The translations under genes were made by a program, and so were the position numbers. The notes beneath the pieces are model-generated. The model saw only the letters and a list, made by a program, of their open reading frames with translations, did not search any database and was not told the origin of the DNA. This document shows positions 1 to 8,446 of a stretch of DNA of 64,000 nucleotides, piece by piece (positions within the stretch are counted from its first letter, which is position 1; each line of letters starts with the position of its first letter). The stretch lies in the NCBI RefSeq assembly GCF_030816715.1, contig NZ_JAUSYH010000001.1, positions 806,001 through 870,000 on the forward strand, in the 5' to 3' direction. The stretch is from Streptomyces achromogenes (GTDB lineage: Bacteria; Actinomycetota; Actinomycetes; Streptomycetales; Streptomycetaceae).

Positions 1-832
1 CGGCCGGGACGATCCCCGAGTCCAGGACGGTGCGGGCGAACGGTTCGAGCAGATGGGCGAGGCGGGCGGTGGCGGCGGGCCCCAGCGTCCTCCACGGCGT
101 GACGGCGGCCGCGTCCGTGTCGGCCTCGATCCCGGCCCGGACGGCCGCTCCCGCTTCGGTGAGACGTGCGTCCTCGTCGAGCCAGCCGCGCTCGCGGAGT
201 TCCGTCTGCGCCGCCTGCCAGGCCGCGAGATCCCACCTGCGGGTCTGCCGCTGGAACTCCGCGTCCGCCTCACCCGCCGCGCACTTGAGCACCATGGCAC
301 CGACCGGCCCCAGGCAGCGGCCGACGAGGGCGGCGACATGGCCGTCGCCGCGGTGTTCCCGCAGGGTGGTCAGCGCCTGCCACAGCCTGACGTGCGGCTG
401 TTCCGGGCGGGGCAGAGCCTGGTTGGCCGCCCCGAGCACGCGTCCCGCGGTGTCCGCCGCCCGCGCCGCCTCCCAGGCGAGTTCCGCGGCCTCGGCCATC
501 TCGGGCGAGCCGACGACGTCCTGACCGTGGAGGGCGGTCATGGCGGCGTCCACCGCCCGCTCACGCGCCGCGAGTACGTCCTCGGCCGTCGCCGCACGCC
601 ACGCGTCCGGCAGCGCACGCGCCACGCGGTCGGGATGAAACACGTAGAAACAGCTGGTGACGACCGCGGCGGGGGCGGGCCCGAGGGGCGCCGCGCGGAG
701 GGCGAAGTAACCCATCCAGTACCCGCGCATCCCGAGGCGGTCGGCGGCGGCGCGCACCTCGGGCGCGAAGTACACCAGTTGGTGGACCGGTTCGAACCTC
801 TCCCACATCGCCCGTGCGACGGTGTCCTTCAC
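1..832 (-). CDS. SCO6745-like conserved actinobacterial protein (C-terminus beyond the window)
   Basis: The reading frame stays open from GTG 832 to the window edge, giving 277 residues without a stop, so the C-terminus is missing. GTG 832 is chosen because GGGAGG lies 5 nt upstream; an in-frame ATG at 808 is the alternative. The N-terminus (residues 9-35) has the sequence style MWERFEPVHQLVYFAPE followed by GYWMGYFALRAAPLG, which I recall from the actinobacterial SCO6745 family. Later segments (AAWQAAQTELRERGWL) look like a helical winged-helix-like tail. The biochemical role is unknown. It is divergent from the GH115 gene, with about 230 bp between the two starts. Confidence 0.75.
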   Translation of the reverse strand, partial: MKDTVARAMWERFEPVHQLVYFAPEVRAAADRLGMRGYWMGYFALRAAPLGPAPAAVVTSCFYVFHPDRVARALPDAWRAATAEDVLAARERAVDAAMTALHGQDVVGSPEMAEAAELAWEAARAADTAGRVLGAANQALPRPEQPHVRLWQALTTLREHRGDGHVAALVGRCLGPVGAMVLKCAAGEADAEFQRQTRRWDLAAWQAAQTELRERGWLDEDARLTEAGAAVRAGIEADTDAAAVTPWRTLGPAATARLAHLLEPFARTVLDSGIVPA

Positions 833-1014
833 CCAGTCCTCCCGACCGGTCCGGCGGCTGCACCTGCATCTGCACCTGCGAGAGGCAGCATCCGTCATGA
901 CGGCGGTCATAACAACCCCGCCCGCCGGAGCCTGCGTACGCGCGGACCGTGCCGTCACCCTCCTCCTGTCACGCGGTTATGGACGTCGGCGTCCGCCCTG
1001 GCCTAGGGTGCCGG

Positions 1015-1028
1015 AGAAAGCGCTTTCT
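1015..1028. promoter_or_regulatory. 14-bp perfect palindrome upstream of the GH115 gene, LacI-type operator candidate
   Basis: AGAAAGCGCTTTCT is a perfect palindrome with the central CG typical of LacI-family operators. It lies 36 bp upstream of the GH115 start. A second short inverted repeat, GCATG-GT-CATGC (1030-1041), follows it. No LacI gene adjoins, so the regulator would act in trans. The site is directly visible; its function is inferred. Confidence 0.5.
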
Positions 1029-1063
1029 AGCATGGTCATGCCAGTGTCTAGTCGGGAGCGTCG

Positions 1064-4054
1064 ATGTCGCACACCGCACCACAGGACCCCTCGCAGCCGT
1101 GGAGCCGAAAGGCGTTTCTGCGGGGCATGACGGCCGTGGGAGTGGCCCCGCTGCTGCCGGCGGCGCTGCCCTCCGCCGCCCGGGCCGCCACGGCCGGCCC
1201 GGCTTCCGCCCGGCCCGACTTCGACCTGGTGCAAGGCGGTGTCGCCGTCGACGTGTTCGTGGACGCGGGCGCGGACCCCGCCGTGCTCCGCGCGGCCGGC
1301 GACCTGCAGGCCGACGTGGAACGGGTCACCGGAGTCCGGCCGGCCCTGCGGCGCACCCTGCCGGCACGGGCCACGGCGCTGATCGTGGTCGGCACGCTCG
1401 GCTCGAGCCCGGTCGTGGACCGTCTCGTCGCGCGCGAGCGGCTCGGTGTGCGGCAGGTCGCGGGGCGCTGGGAGGCGTCCGTGACCCAGGTGGTCGAGCG
1501 TCCGGCGCCCGGGGTGGACCGCGCCCTGGTGATCGCGGGCAGCGATCCGCGCGGCACGGTCTACGGGATCTACGACACCTCGGAGCGGATCGGAATCTCG
1601 CCCTGGTACTGGTGGGCCGACGTGCCCGTCGAGCGGCGGGACGCGGTCGCCGTGCCCGCGGGGCCCTTCGTGCGCCGCGAGCCGTCGGTCCGCTACCGGG
1701 GCGTCTTCATCAACGACGAGCAGAACCTGACCACTTGGTCGCACCGCACGCAGGAGACGGACAAGAACATCGGTCCGCGGACGTACGAGCGCCTCTTCGA
1801 GCTGCTGCTCCGGCTGAAGGCGAACTACCTGTGGCCTGCGATGCATCCGTACTCCGACTTCTTCAACAAATACCGGGAGAATCCCGAACTGGCCGACCGC
1901 TACGGCATCGTGGTCGGCTCCAGCCATCCGGAGGCGCTGCTGCGCAACGGCGTCCACGAATGGGCGCCGTGGGCCGAGGAGCACCGCGGCGCGGACGGCG
2001 CACCGCCGGTCTACGACTACACGGTGAACCCGGCGGTGATCTCCGACTACTGGCGGGCCCGGGCCCGGGAGAACGCGGCGTACCAGAGCAGTTGGACGCT
2101 CGGCATGCGCGGTCTGCACGACAGCGCGCTGGAGACGAGGCACGCCACCACGATCCCGGAGAAGGTGGCGGTGATGAACGACATCATCGCCGACCAGCGA
2201 CGGATCCTCGCGGAGGAGGTCGGGGCGGCGGCCGAGCCGCAGATCTTCATCCCGTACAAGGAGGTGCTGGACCTCTACAACGCGGGCGTCCGGGTGCCCG
2301 ACGACGTCACGCTGATCTGGCCGGACGACAACCACGGCAACATGCGCCAGCTGCCGACCGAGTCGGAGCGCGCCCGCGCGGGCGGCAACGGCATCTACTA
2401 CCACCTCTCCTACTGGGGCCGTCCGCGCAGCTATCTGTGGCTGGACACGACGCAACTGGCCAAGGTGTGGCAGGAGTTGCGCAGGGTGTACGAGCACCGG
2501 GCCGACCGCATGTGGATCTTCAACGTCGGTGACCTGAAGTCGATCGAGACGGGTCTGTCCTTCTCCATGGACATGGCCTGGGACGTGGACCGGTGGACGG
2601 CCGAGAACGTCGAGGGCTTCCTCGCGGAGTGGTACGGCCAGCAGTTCGGGCTGCGGTACGGCCGGGAGATCACCTCGATCCGCACCGAGTACTACCGGCT
2701 CGCGGCGGAGCGGCGGCCGGAGTTCATCGACCGCGGCGTCTTCTCCGTGGTCCACCACGGGGACGAGGCGGGACGTCGCATGGCCGCCTACGACCGTCTG
2801 CTGCAACGGACCACGACGCTCGGCGACGGACTCCCCGCGGAGTTGCGGGACGCCTTCTTCGAGCTCGTCCACTATCCGGTGCACGGCGCGTACCTGATGA
2901 ACCTGAAGTACTACTGGGCGGACCGCAACGCCCTGGCGGCACGGCAGGGGCGCGGCGCCGGGACCAACCGCTTCGCTGACCTCGCCGAGGCGGCGCACAC
3001 GCAGGAGGCCGCGCTGACCCAGCGGTACGACACCGAGGTTGCGGGCGGGAAGTGGAGCGGCTACATCAATCCGTACCCCTCGCAGATCCCGAAGGCGCCG
3101 GGCCGTCCGTCGGTCACCCGGGTCGCCCAGCGGGAGACGTCCGGGCTGGGGATCGCCGCCGAGGGGAACGAGGTCGGCGCCGCGCGGGCGCTGTCGTTCT
3201 CCTCCACGACCCGGGACCGGCGTTTCGTGGACGTTTTCAACACCGGTTTCCTCTCGCTTTCCTGGGTCGCCGAGGCGGACCGGCCCTGGGTCCGGCTCAG
3301 CGCGGCGGGCGGTTCGCTCACCGAGCAGACCCGGGTGTGGATCGAGATCGACTGGCCGGCCGCGCCGGAGGGCACACACGCCGTAACGGTCGTGTTCACC
3401 AGCGGTGACCAGCGTTTCGAGGTGCCGCTGACGGTCGTCAACGAGGGTGAGCGGGCGCGTCGGCGGGCGCGTGGGTTCGTCGAGGCGAACGGCTGGGTGT
3501 CGATCGACGCCGTGCACACCGAGCGCCGGGTGGCGCGTGGCGGGGCCCGCTGGCGGACCGTGCGCGGGCTCGGCCGCGGTGCGGCCGCGGTGGAGGCCGC
3601 ACCGTCGACGGCGGCCCCGGTGACCGCCGACCTCGCCGCTCGTGCGCCGGAGCTGCGCTATCGGGTGCGCTTCACCAGCACCGGGACGTTCCCGGTGACC
3701 GTCTTCCGGCTGCCCTCGCTCGACGAGCGGGGCGCCCGGCGGCTCGCCGTCGCCCTGGACGATCAGCCGCCCGTCGTCCTGTCGGGTCAGTCCGTGGCCA
3801 CCGGCAACCGGGGGGACGCCTGGGCGCGCAACGTCGAGGAGGGGGTGGAGAAGCTGACCGCGCCGGTGACCGTCGCCGAGCCCGGCGAACACGTCCTGCG
3901 GGTCTTCATGGTCGATCCGGCGATCGCCGTGGACCAGGTCGTCATCGACACCGGCGGCCTGCCCGACGCCTACCTGGCACCGCCGGAGAGCTACCACCCG
4001 GTGTTCAACCCGGCCCCGGACACGTCACCGGGAGTGGACGCGCCGAGCCGGTAG
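1064..4054 (+). CDS. Secreted GH115 xylan alpha-1,2-glucuronidase
   Basis: A 996-residue exported enzyme expected to remove (4-O-methyl)glucuronic acid side chains from glucuronoxylan. ATG 1064 has GGGAG 5 nt upstream. The N-terminus carries a Tat-like SRKAFLRG motif (RK instead of RR), a hydrophobic stretch and an Ala-rich cleavage region near residues 30-45. GH115 hallmarks are the GIYDTSERIGISPWYWWADVP segment (about residue 167), RGVFINDEQ (about 213) and LKANYLWPAMHPYSDFF (about 250-268). The last roughly 190 residues, beginning near GFVEANGWVSIDA, resemble the GH115 C-terminal beta domain. Length fits the family (about 950-1000). With the CE7 esterase at 26 kb it suggests attack on acetylated glucuronoxylan. 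The family assignment is firm; the substrate is inferred from the family. Confidence 0.92.
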   Translation: MSHTAPQDPSQPWSRKAFLRGMTAVGVAPLLPAALPSAARAATAGPASARPDFDLVQGGVAVDVFVDAGADPAVLRAAGDLQADVERVTGVRPALRRTLPARATALIVVGTLGSSPVVDRLVARERLGVRQVAGRWEASVTQVVERPAPGVDRALVIAGSDPRGTVYGIYDTSERIGISPWYWWADVPVERRDAVAVPAGPFVRREPSVRYRGVFINDEQNLTTWSHRTQETDKNIGPRTYERLFELLLRLKANYLWPAMHPYSDFFNKYRENPELADRYGIVVGSSHPEALLRNGVHEWAPWAEEHRGADGAPPVYDYTVNPAVISDYWRARARENAAYQSSWTLGMRGLHDSALETRHATTIPEKVAVMNDIIADQRRILAEEVGAAAEPQIFIPYKEVLDLYNAGVRVPDDVTLIWPDDNHGNMRQLPTESERARAGGNGIYYHLSYWGRPRSYLWLDTTQLAKVWQELRRVYEHRADRMWIFNVGDLKSIETGLSFSMDMAWDVDRWTAENVEGFLAEWYGQQFGLRYGREITSIRTEYYRLAAERRPEFIDRGVFSVVHHGDEAGRRMAAYDRLLQRTTTLGDGLPAELRDAFFELVHYPVHGAYLMNLKYYWADRNALAARQGRGAGTNRFADLAEAAHTQEAALTQRYDTEVAGGKWSGYINPYPSQIPKAPGRPSVTRVAQRETSGLGIAAEGNEVGAARALSFSSTTRDRRFVDVFNTGFLSLSWVAEADRPWVRLSAAGGSLTEQTRVWIEIDWPAAPEGTHAVTVVFTSGDQRFEVPLTVVNEGERARRRARGFVEANGWVSIDAVHTERRVARGGARWRTVRGLGRGAAAVEAAPSTAAPVTADLAARAPELRYRVRFTSTGTFPVTVFRLPSLDERGARRLAVALDDQPPVVLSGQSVATGNRGDAWARNVEEGVEKLTAPVTVAEPGEHVLRVFMVDPAIAVDQVVIDTGGLPDAYLAPPESYHPVFNPAPDTSPGVDAPSR

Positions 4055-4130
4055 CCGGCCGGCCCACCGAGAGCGGGTGTCGCCCTCCGGGGCGGCGCCC
4101 GTTGTCGGTGGCGTCGGGTTGGATGGGCCC

Positions 4131-4796
4131 ATGACCGTCCACGACGTGGCCCGCCGCCTCCCCGACATCCCCGGCCTGCGCGACCTGTGCCGCTCCCTGG
4201 CGATGCTCGACGCCGTCCTGAGCCCGGACCGGGCGAGCCGCCGTCACTCCTTCGGCCCGTGGGCGGAGGGCGAGGAGACGGCGTCGATGCACAACGGGTC
4301 GGGGGACGAGTACGCCATCGTGTTCTCGGCCGCCGGCGCCTATGTACGCGGCTTCAGCCACGAATCGCCGATGAGCCCTTACGCCCGGGACGGCGAACCC
4401 TGGCCGGGTGTGATCGACGAGGTCCCCGAGGTCTTCACGCGCTTCGTCGAGGAGCCGGCGTTCACCGACGAGGACGGCGTTCCCGTCGTGACGGTCTGTC
4501 TGTGGCGCAAGACGACGGACGAGCGTTGGCGGCACGGCACGATCGACTTCCCCTCCGGCTCCGCCGACCCCGACGGTTCGGCGGATCTCTTCGGGCTCCT
4601 CGTGGACCGTTCGCCCGAGGCGTTCCAGCGTTTCGCCGAGGACTGCTACGAGGTTCCCGTGGACCTGGAGGCGGTGCGGGACGTCTACGCCCTGCGCCCC
4701 CTGAGCCAGGAACTGGTGTGGTCCCTCAACGCCGAGGTCTCCCTGGCGGATCTGGCGGAGGACGTCTCCGGGATCGGCTATCCGCGGCCGCACTGA
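4131..4796 (+). CDS. Conserved hypothetical protein, acidic, cytosolic
   Basis: 221 residues from ATG 4131 (MTVHDVARRLPDIPGL). The frame extends upstream to an ATG at 4077, but that part is low-complexity and the 4131 start sits at the onset of normal coding bias. GGATGG, 6 nt upstream, is a weak ribosome-binding site. No signal peptide or membrane segment. The protein is rich in Asp/Glu and aromatic residues, with a regular alpha/beta pattern. I do not recognise the family. It ends 31 bp from the convergent NmrA-like gene and follows the GH115 gene by 76 bp, but nothing links it to xylan use. Confidence 0.7.
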   Translation: MTVHDVARRLPDIPGLRDLCRSLAMLDAVLSPDRASRRHSFGPWAEGEETASMHNGSGDEYAIVFSAAGAYVRGFSHESPMSPYARDGEPWPGVIDEVPEVFTRFVEEPAFTDEDGVPVVTVCLWRKTTDERWRHGTIDFPSGSADPDGSADLFGLLVDRSPEAFQRFAEDCYEVPVDLEAVRDVYALRPLSQELVWSLNAEVSLADLAEDVSGIGYPRPH

Positions 4797-4827
4797 GAAG
4801 TCCATGGCCTCACCGCTGTCCGCCGGA

Positions 4828-5667
4828 TCAGGCGGTGGTGAAGTCGGCGGCGTGGTCGGCCGCCCAGACGGTGAAGGGGCGGGCGGGGTGGCCGGTGAGT
4901 TCCTCGACGGCGGAGGTGAGCGCGACGGGTTTGCCGTCGTTCGACTCCCACCAGTTCAGGAGGGCCTCGGCGTACACGTCCGGGATGTAGTCGGCCATCT
5001 CCCGCTTCCACTGCTCCCGGGTGACCCGCTCGGCCCTGACAGGACGGCCGATGACGGCGGCGAGCTGGTCGATCTGCTGGGTGAAGGTCAGCGACCGGGG
5101 GCCGCTGAGGGTGAAGCGGCCCCCGCGGTGTCGGGGGTCGACGAGGACGGCGTGGGCGGCTTCGGCGAGGTCCGCCTCGTGCACGGGGTCGGTGTGGGCG
5201 TCGGGGAAGGGCAGGCTGATCGGCCGGCCGGCCTTCATGGCCCAGGCCCAGGCCGAGGCGTTGGAGGCGAAGGAGCCCGGTCGCAGGATCGTGGTGGTGA
5301 TCGGCGAGGCGAGCAGGGCGTTCTCGACGTCGAGGTGGGACCGGGCGAGCGGGTCGTTCTCGGCGTCGGGCCCGAGCACGCCGGCGGAGGACAGCAGGAC
5401 GACGTGTTCGACCCCGGCCAGGTGGGCGTGGTGGACGAAGTCCGTGATGCGCTCGGAGCTGGCGTAGAGGAACACGGACGTGACGCCGGCCAACGCGGCC
5501 GGGAAACACGCCGGGTCGGTGAGGTCCAGCCGGACGGTGGGCACGCCCGCGGGGGGTGAGAGGTCCTCGGGGCGGGCGGAGCCGAGCCTTACGGGCAGGC
5601 CGGCGTCATGCAGCAGCGTGGTCAGACGGATGGCGACCGCGCCGCGGCCGCCGGTGATCAGAATCAT
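4828..5667 (-). CDS. NmrA-like NAD(P)-binding oxidoreductase / NAD(P)H:quinone reductase type
   Basis: 279 residues of an atypical short-chain dehydrogenase fold. The start codon ATG 5667 opens MILITGGRGAVA, a GxxGxxA nucleotide-binding loop at the very N-terminus. HVVLLSSAGV (about residue 95) and an ILRPGSFASNA segment (about 125) are typical of NmrA/YtfG-type sensors and quinone reductases. No catalytic YxxxK is obvious, as usual for NmrA members. The frame extends upstream but loses homology. It is divergent from the TetR gene at 5888 and shares the operator-rich region between them, so it is probably the regulated target gene. The exact substrate is unknown. Confidence 0.85.
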   Translation of the reverse strand: MILITGGRGAVAIRLTTLLHDAGLPVRLGSARPEDLSPPAGVPTVRLDLTDPACFPAALAGVTSVFLYASSERITDFVHHAHLAGVEHVVLLSSAGVLGPDAENDPLARSHLDVENALLASPITTTILRPGSFASNASAWAWAMKAGRPISLPFPDAHTDPVHEADLAEAAHAVLVDPRHRGGRFTLSGPRSLTFTQQIDQLAAVIGRPVRAERVTREQWKREMADYIPDVYAEALLNWWESNDGKPVALTSAVEELTGHPARPFTVWAADHAADFTTA

Positions 5668-5760
5668 GATGACGTGGGTCTTTCTGCTGGTCAGAGATGT
5701 GTGGCTCAGAGAGGTGCGGCGCGGAACGCCCGCGGCCTGCCGGAGGGGCCCTCGAATCAT

Positions 5761-5866
5761 GTTCGTGACGAACACCGTTCGTGGCGCACTGCCTCACCGT
5801 AGTGAGCGAACGGCGTTCGTGTCAAACATCGTTCGTACCAAACGGCGTTCGTGCCAAACGGCGTTC
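5761..5866. promoter_or_regulatory. Iterated operator array between the NmrA-like and tetR genes
   Basis: Four copies of an 11-bp element of form (G/A)AAC-NN-CGTTC start at 5808, 5824, 5840 and 5856, exactly 16 bp apart. The variants are GAACGGCGTTC, AAACATCGTTC and AAACGGCGTTC (twice). A fifth copy, GAACACCGTTC, lies at 5770. It overlaps a perfect inverted repeat GTTCGT-G-ACGAAC at 5761-5773. The array sits just upstream of the TetR start and is the obvious binding region for it. Repeats are seen directly; binding is inferred. Confidence 0.75.
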
Positions 5867-5887
5867 GCCCGGCACTACGCTCTCCCC

Positions 5888-6565
5888 ATGAGCTCGCAGC
5901 CGATCAGCCGCCGCGCGCGGCCCGCCAAGGCCCCCCTCAGCCGCGACGCCGTCGTGCGGACCGGCCTGCGGATCCTCGATCGCGACGGACTGGACGCGCT
6001 GACCATGCGTCGCGTCGCCAAGGAGCTGGACACCGGCCCGGCCTCGCTCTACGTCTACGTGGCCAACCGCGACGACCTCATGGCCGCCATGCTCGACGCG
6101 GCCCTCGCCCAGGTCCCCCTCCCCTCGGATGCCGCCTCCGAGGGGTCCTGGCAGGAACGACTCCGGACCCTGGCCGCCGACGCGATCGAGGCCATGAGCC
6201 GTCACGAGGGCCTGGCCGCCGTCGCCCTCGGGGCCATCCCCACCGGTGACCACGCCCTGCTCGTCCTGGACCGCATGCTCGCGCTGCTCAAACAGGGCGG
6301 CCTCGACGACGTCACCGCCGCCTGGGCCGTCGACCTGCTCTATCTGCACATCGCCGCGGCCGCCGCCGAGCAGAGCGTCCACAACGCCCAGGCGACGGGT
6401 GAGGAGAGCGTCGTCGCCGCGGCCCACCGCCGTTTCACCTCGCTGCCCGCAGACCGCTATCCGATGGTCACCTCACTGCGCGAGGCGCTGCTCTCGCCCG
6501 GCGACCGCGACGCCTGGGGCCTGAACGTCCTCATCAACGGCCTCCTCCACACCCCCGCCGGCTGA
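5888..6565 (+). CDS. TetR family transcriptional regulator
   Basis: 225 residues. The N-terminal helix-turn-helix spans about residues 20-65 (ILDRDGLDALTMRRVAKEL, then GPASLYVYVANRDDLM), as in TetR repressors. The C-terminal ligand domain is helical and typical in length (TetR_C class). The longer upstream frame is discarded because coding character begins at ATG 5888. No Shine-Dalgarno is present, and TACGCT at 5876-5881 would act as a -10 placing transcription start at or near the ATG, so the mRNA may be leaderless. It most likely represses itself and the divergent oxidoreductase through the array at 5761-5866. Confidence 0.92.
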   Translation: MSSQPISRRARPAKAPLSRDAVVRTGLRILDRDGLDALTMRRVAKELDTGPASLYVYVANRDDLMAAMLDAALAQVPLPSDAASEGSWQERLRTLAADAIEAMSRHEGLAAVALGAIPTGDHALLVLDRMLALLKQGGLDDVTAAWAVDLLYLHIAAAAAEQSVHNAQATGEESVVAAAHRRFTSLPADRYPMVTSLREALLSPGDRDAWGLNVLINGLLHTPAG

Positions 6566-6625
6566 CACCGGGCCGCCCCGCACAGCGCCCGGAAGGCCAG
6601 GCCGACGGGATTCCCGGGGGTGGGG

Positions 6626-6653
6626 GGACCGCCGGTCGCCCCCGCGGCGGTCC
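6626..6653 (+). terminator. Hairpin after tetR
   Basis: GGACCGCCG and CGGCGGTCC form a perfect 9-bp stem around a 10-nt loop, followed by TTGT. It lies 60 bp after the tetR stop and 39 bp before the next start. Probably a transcription terminator. Confidence 0.5.
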
Positions 6654-6692
6654 TTGTGTGGCCGAGACCACCTCCCCCGCGAGGTCCGCTCC

Positions 6693-7289
6693 ATGTCGTC
6701 CCACGGGAGCCGCAGGCTACGGTTTCCACAGCTCCCCCGCTCCCCCGCCGCAGACCCCGGACGGCCGCCCGTGCTCGCAGACCTCTCCCCGCTCATCGCC
6801 GCGACCGCCGAATGGCTGACCCGGGCGTACCCGGCGTGCGGCGGCGCGTTCGCCTGCGCCCTGTGCGAGGCGCAGGCCCGCCAGGCAGCGACCGTCGCGG
6901 CCTGGCTGCGGTATCCCACGGCGACGGACGCCGCGCTGGTCGGCATGGCGGGTCCGGGCGGCTCGGCACGCCTCGACCGGATCAGCGGCGCGGACGCGGC
7001 CGACGCGGCCGACGAGGCCTGGCGTAGCTGGGTGGACGAGATCGTGGCGAGCTGGGCGGCCGCTCTGCTCGCCGATCCTGCGCTCGCGGCGGACGCGGTG
7101 GCCGCTCTCGCCGGGGGCGACCACACGCGGGGGACGACGCCCGACTTCCGACGGCTGCTCGCCCCGGACGAGCCCGACCGGCGGGCGGCGGCGCTGCTGC
7201 GCCACCCGGACCTCCTCGCGCCGGTGGCCCGGCTCCACAGCGCCGAACTCCTCGACCGGCTCGGACGGGGCCGGGCTCTCGTCGCCTGA
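6693..7289 (+). CDS. Conserved hypothetical helical protein
   Basis: 198 residues from ATG 6693, chosen for GAGG at 6681-6684, 8 nt upstream. GTG 6771 (172 residues) is a serious alternative because the first 26 codons have poorer third-position GC. The body is Ala-rich and helical with a Cys-containing segment (ACGGAFACALCEAQARQ) and paired DAADAADEAWRSW repeats. There is no signal peptide. I do not recognise the family. Overlapping minus-strand frames are treated as shadows because the plus frame has the better codon bias. Confidence 0.55.
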   Translation: MSSHGSRRLRFPQLPRSPAADPGRPPVLADLSPLIAATAEWLTRAYPACGGAFACALCEAQARQAATVAAWLRYPTATDAALVGMAGPGGSARLDRISGADAADAADEAWRSWVDEIVASWAAALLADPALAADAVAALAGGDHTRGTTPDFRRLLAPDEPDRRAAALLRHPDLLAPVARLHSAELLDRLGRGRALVA

Positions 7290-7306
7290 CGCCGTCCGAG
7301 AGGAAC

Positions 7307-7327
7307 GCCGGACCGCCGCGGTCCGGC
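7307..7327 (+). terminator. Compact GC-rich hairpin between convergent genes
   Basis: GCCGGACCGC and GCGGTCCGGC form a perfect 10-bp inverted repeat with a single C between the arms, 18 bp after the hypothetical gene's stop. A likely terminator for the gene ending at 7289. Confidence 0.45.
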
Positions 7328-7398
7328 CTGCCGCTCGGTCCGGACCCCTCGATCCGCCCGACGGGCAGGCGGACTTCGACCCGTCCAGTTGGTCGGCC

Positions 7399-7560
7399 GG
7401 TCCTGCCCGTGGGTCGAACCGGGCGGTCCTGCCCGTGGGTCGAACCGGGCGGTCCGGCCCGTCGTTCAGCTCGATCAGCCCGGCCCATCAGCCAACCAAC
7501 CGGTCCGGCCCGTCGTTCGGTCTGGTCAGCCCGGCCCGTCGATCAATCCGGCTTGCCGCG
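7399..7560. repeat. 26-bp tandem duplication plus degenerate copies
   Basis: A 26-bp unit beginning GGTCCTGCCCGTGGGTCG is perfectly duplicated at 7399-7424 and 7425-7450. Shortened relatives (GGTCCGGCCCGTCGTTC) recur at 7451 and 7502. The block fills the convergent gap and just enters the 3' end of the hemerythrin-like gene. Directly visible; no function is assigned. Confidence 0.7.
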
Positions 7561-8106
7561 GCCCGTCAGGGCGTCCCGCAGCCGGTCGACCAGTCCGGCG
7601 CCCGGGTTCAGCATCTTGTTCGCCGGAGGCTTGTCCGGGGCGGCGGGGTGCGGACGCGTCGGGGCGGTCTTCTTCGCCCTGCGGACCTTGTCGCCCAGCT
7701 CGTCGAGGGCCGCTGCCGGGCATGCCGCACGCAGCCGGGGGAACAGGTTCTGCTCCTCGTCGGCCACATGGGCGCGGATCTCGCTCATCAGCATGCCGAT
7801 CAGCCGGTCGAACTCGGGATCGTCCGGCCGTCGGCCCTCCAGGTCCTTCATCAGCCGTTCGGCCTGCGCGTGGTCCTGGAGTTCCTTGTCGGCGAGCGCG
7901 TCCCCGCCGGGGACGTGCTCGCGCACGGCCGGGTAGAGGTACATCTCCTCGGCCACCGAATGCCGGACCAGCTCCATCGTGGCCTGGTCCGCGTAGAGCC
8001 TGCGGTCCTTCGCGCCGGCCGGCAGCGCCTCGATCCGGCCGAAGAACTCCTCGACCTCGCGGTGATCGGTCACCAACTCGTCGATGACGTTCCCACCATG
8101 GCCCAT
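7543..8106 (-). CDS. Hemerythrin (HHE) cation-binding domain protein
   Basis: 187 residues. ATG 8106 has a strong GGAGGTGGAGG ribosome-binding site; the longer frame upstream is low-complexity. The helical bundle carries the expected His/Glu iron ligands: DELVTDHREVEEFF (about residue 9), ELVRHSVAEEMYLYPAV (about 45), DHAQAERLMKDLE (about 75) and EIRAHVADEEQNLFPRL (about 105). These suit a di-iron hemerythrin-like protein binding oxygen, nitric oxide or metal. A basic Pro-rich tail of about 55 residues follows. Transcribed away from the decarboxylase gene, with 340 bp between starts. Physiological role not deducible. Confidence 0.9.
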   Translation of the reverse strand: MGHGGNVIDELVTDHREVEEFFGRIEALPAGAKDRRLYADQATMELVRHSVAEEMYLYPAVREHVPGGDALADKELQDHAQAERLMKDLEGRRPDDPEFDRLIGMLMSEIRAHVADEEQNLFPRLRAACPAAALDELGDKVRRAKKTAPTRPHPAAPDKPPANKMLNPGAGLVDRLRDALTGRGKPD

Positions 8107-8446
8107 GTCCTCCACCTCCTGTCCGAACGTGACGGCCCCGGAAGGGGCCCGCCACGGCCCGAGTGCCCCAGGCCGACGTGCCGACACGGGCCGTTCAGCG
8201 AGGGCCGCCGGCGGCCTGGTTCCAGGGAGCGGCCGGGGAGCCGTCGCGGTGAGCGGCGGCCGGACGCGTTCAGCCGGCACGTGGGCCGGCGGGGCCCGGT
8301 CGTACGGGCGGGCCGGCCCTCGCGGTCAGCCGTGGTGAACGGTGTTTCCGTCCTGCGGGTGGTTTGCCGACGCGCGGCCGCGCCCGCTGCCGGGACCGCC
8401 CGGAGACTTGGCGGGCGCGGCACGCTGCCGCCGGAAGGAGGGCCGC
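8107..8446. other. 340-bp divergent intergenic region
   Basis: Holds the divergent starts of the hemerythrin-like and decarboxylase genes. Several short GC-rich inverted repeats occur, for example around 8295-8325, but I see no clear promoter hexamers, operator or RNA gene. Frames crossing it are shadows. Confidence 0.4.

Noticed and set aside
977..3997. 1006-codon open frame opposite the GH115 gene
   Set aside because: It is the mirror frame of a high-GC gene. It lacks any family motif, while the plus strand carries clear GH115 motifs and a signal peptide.
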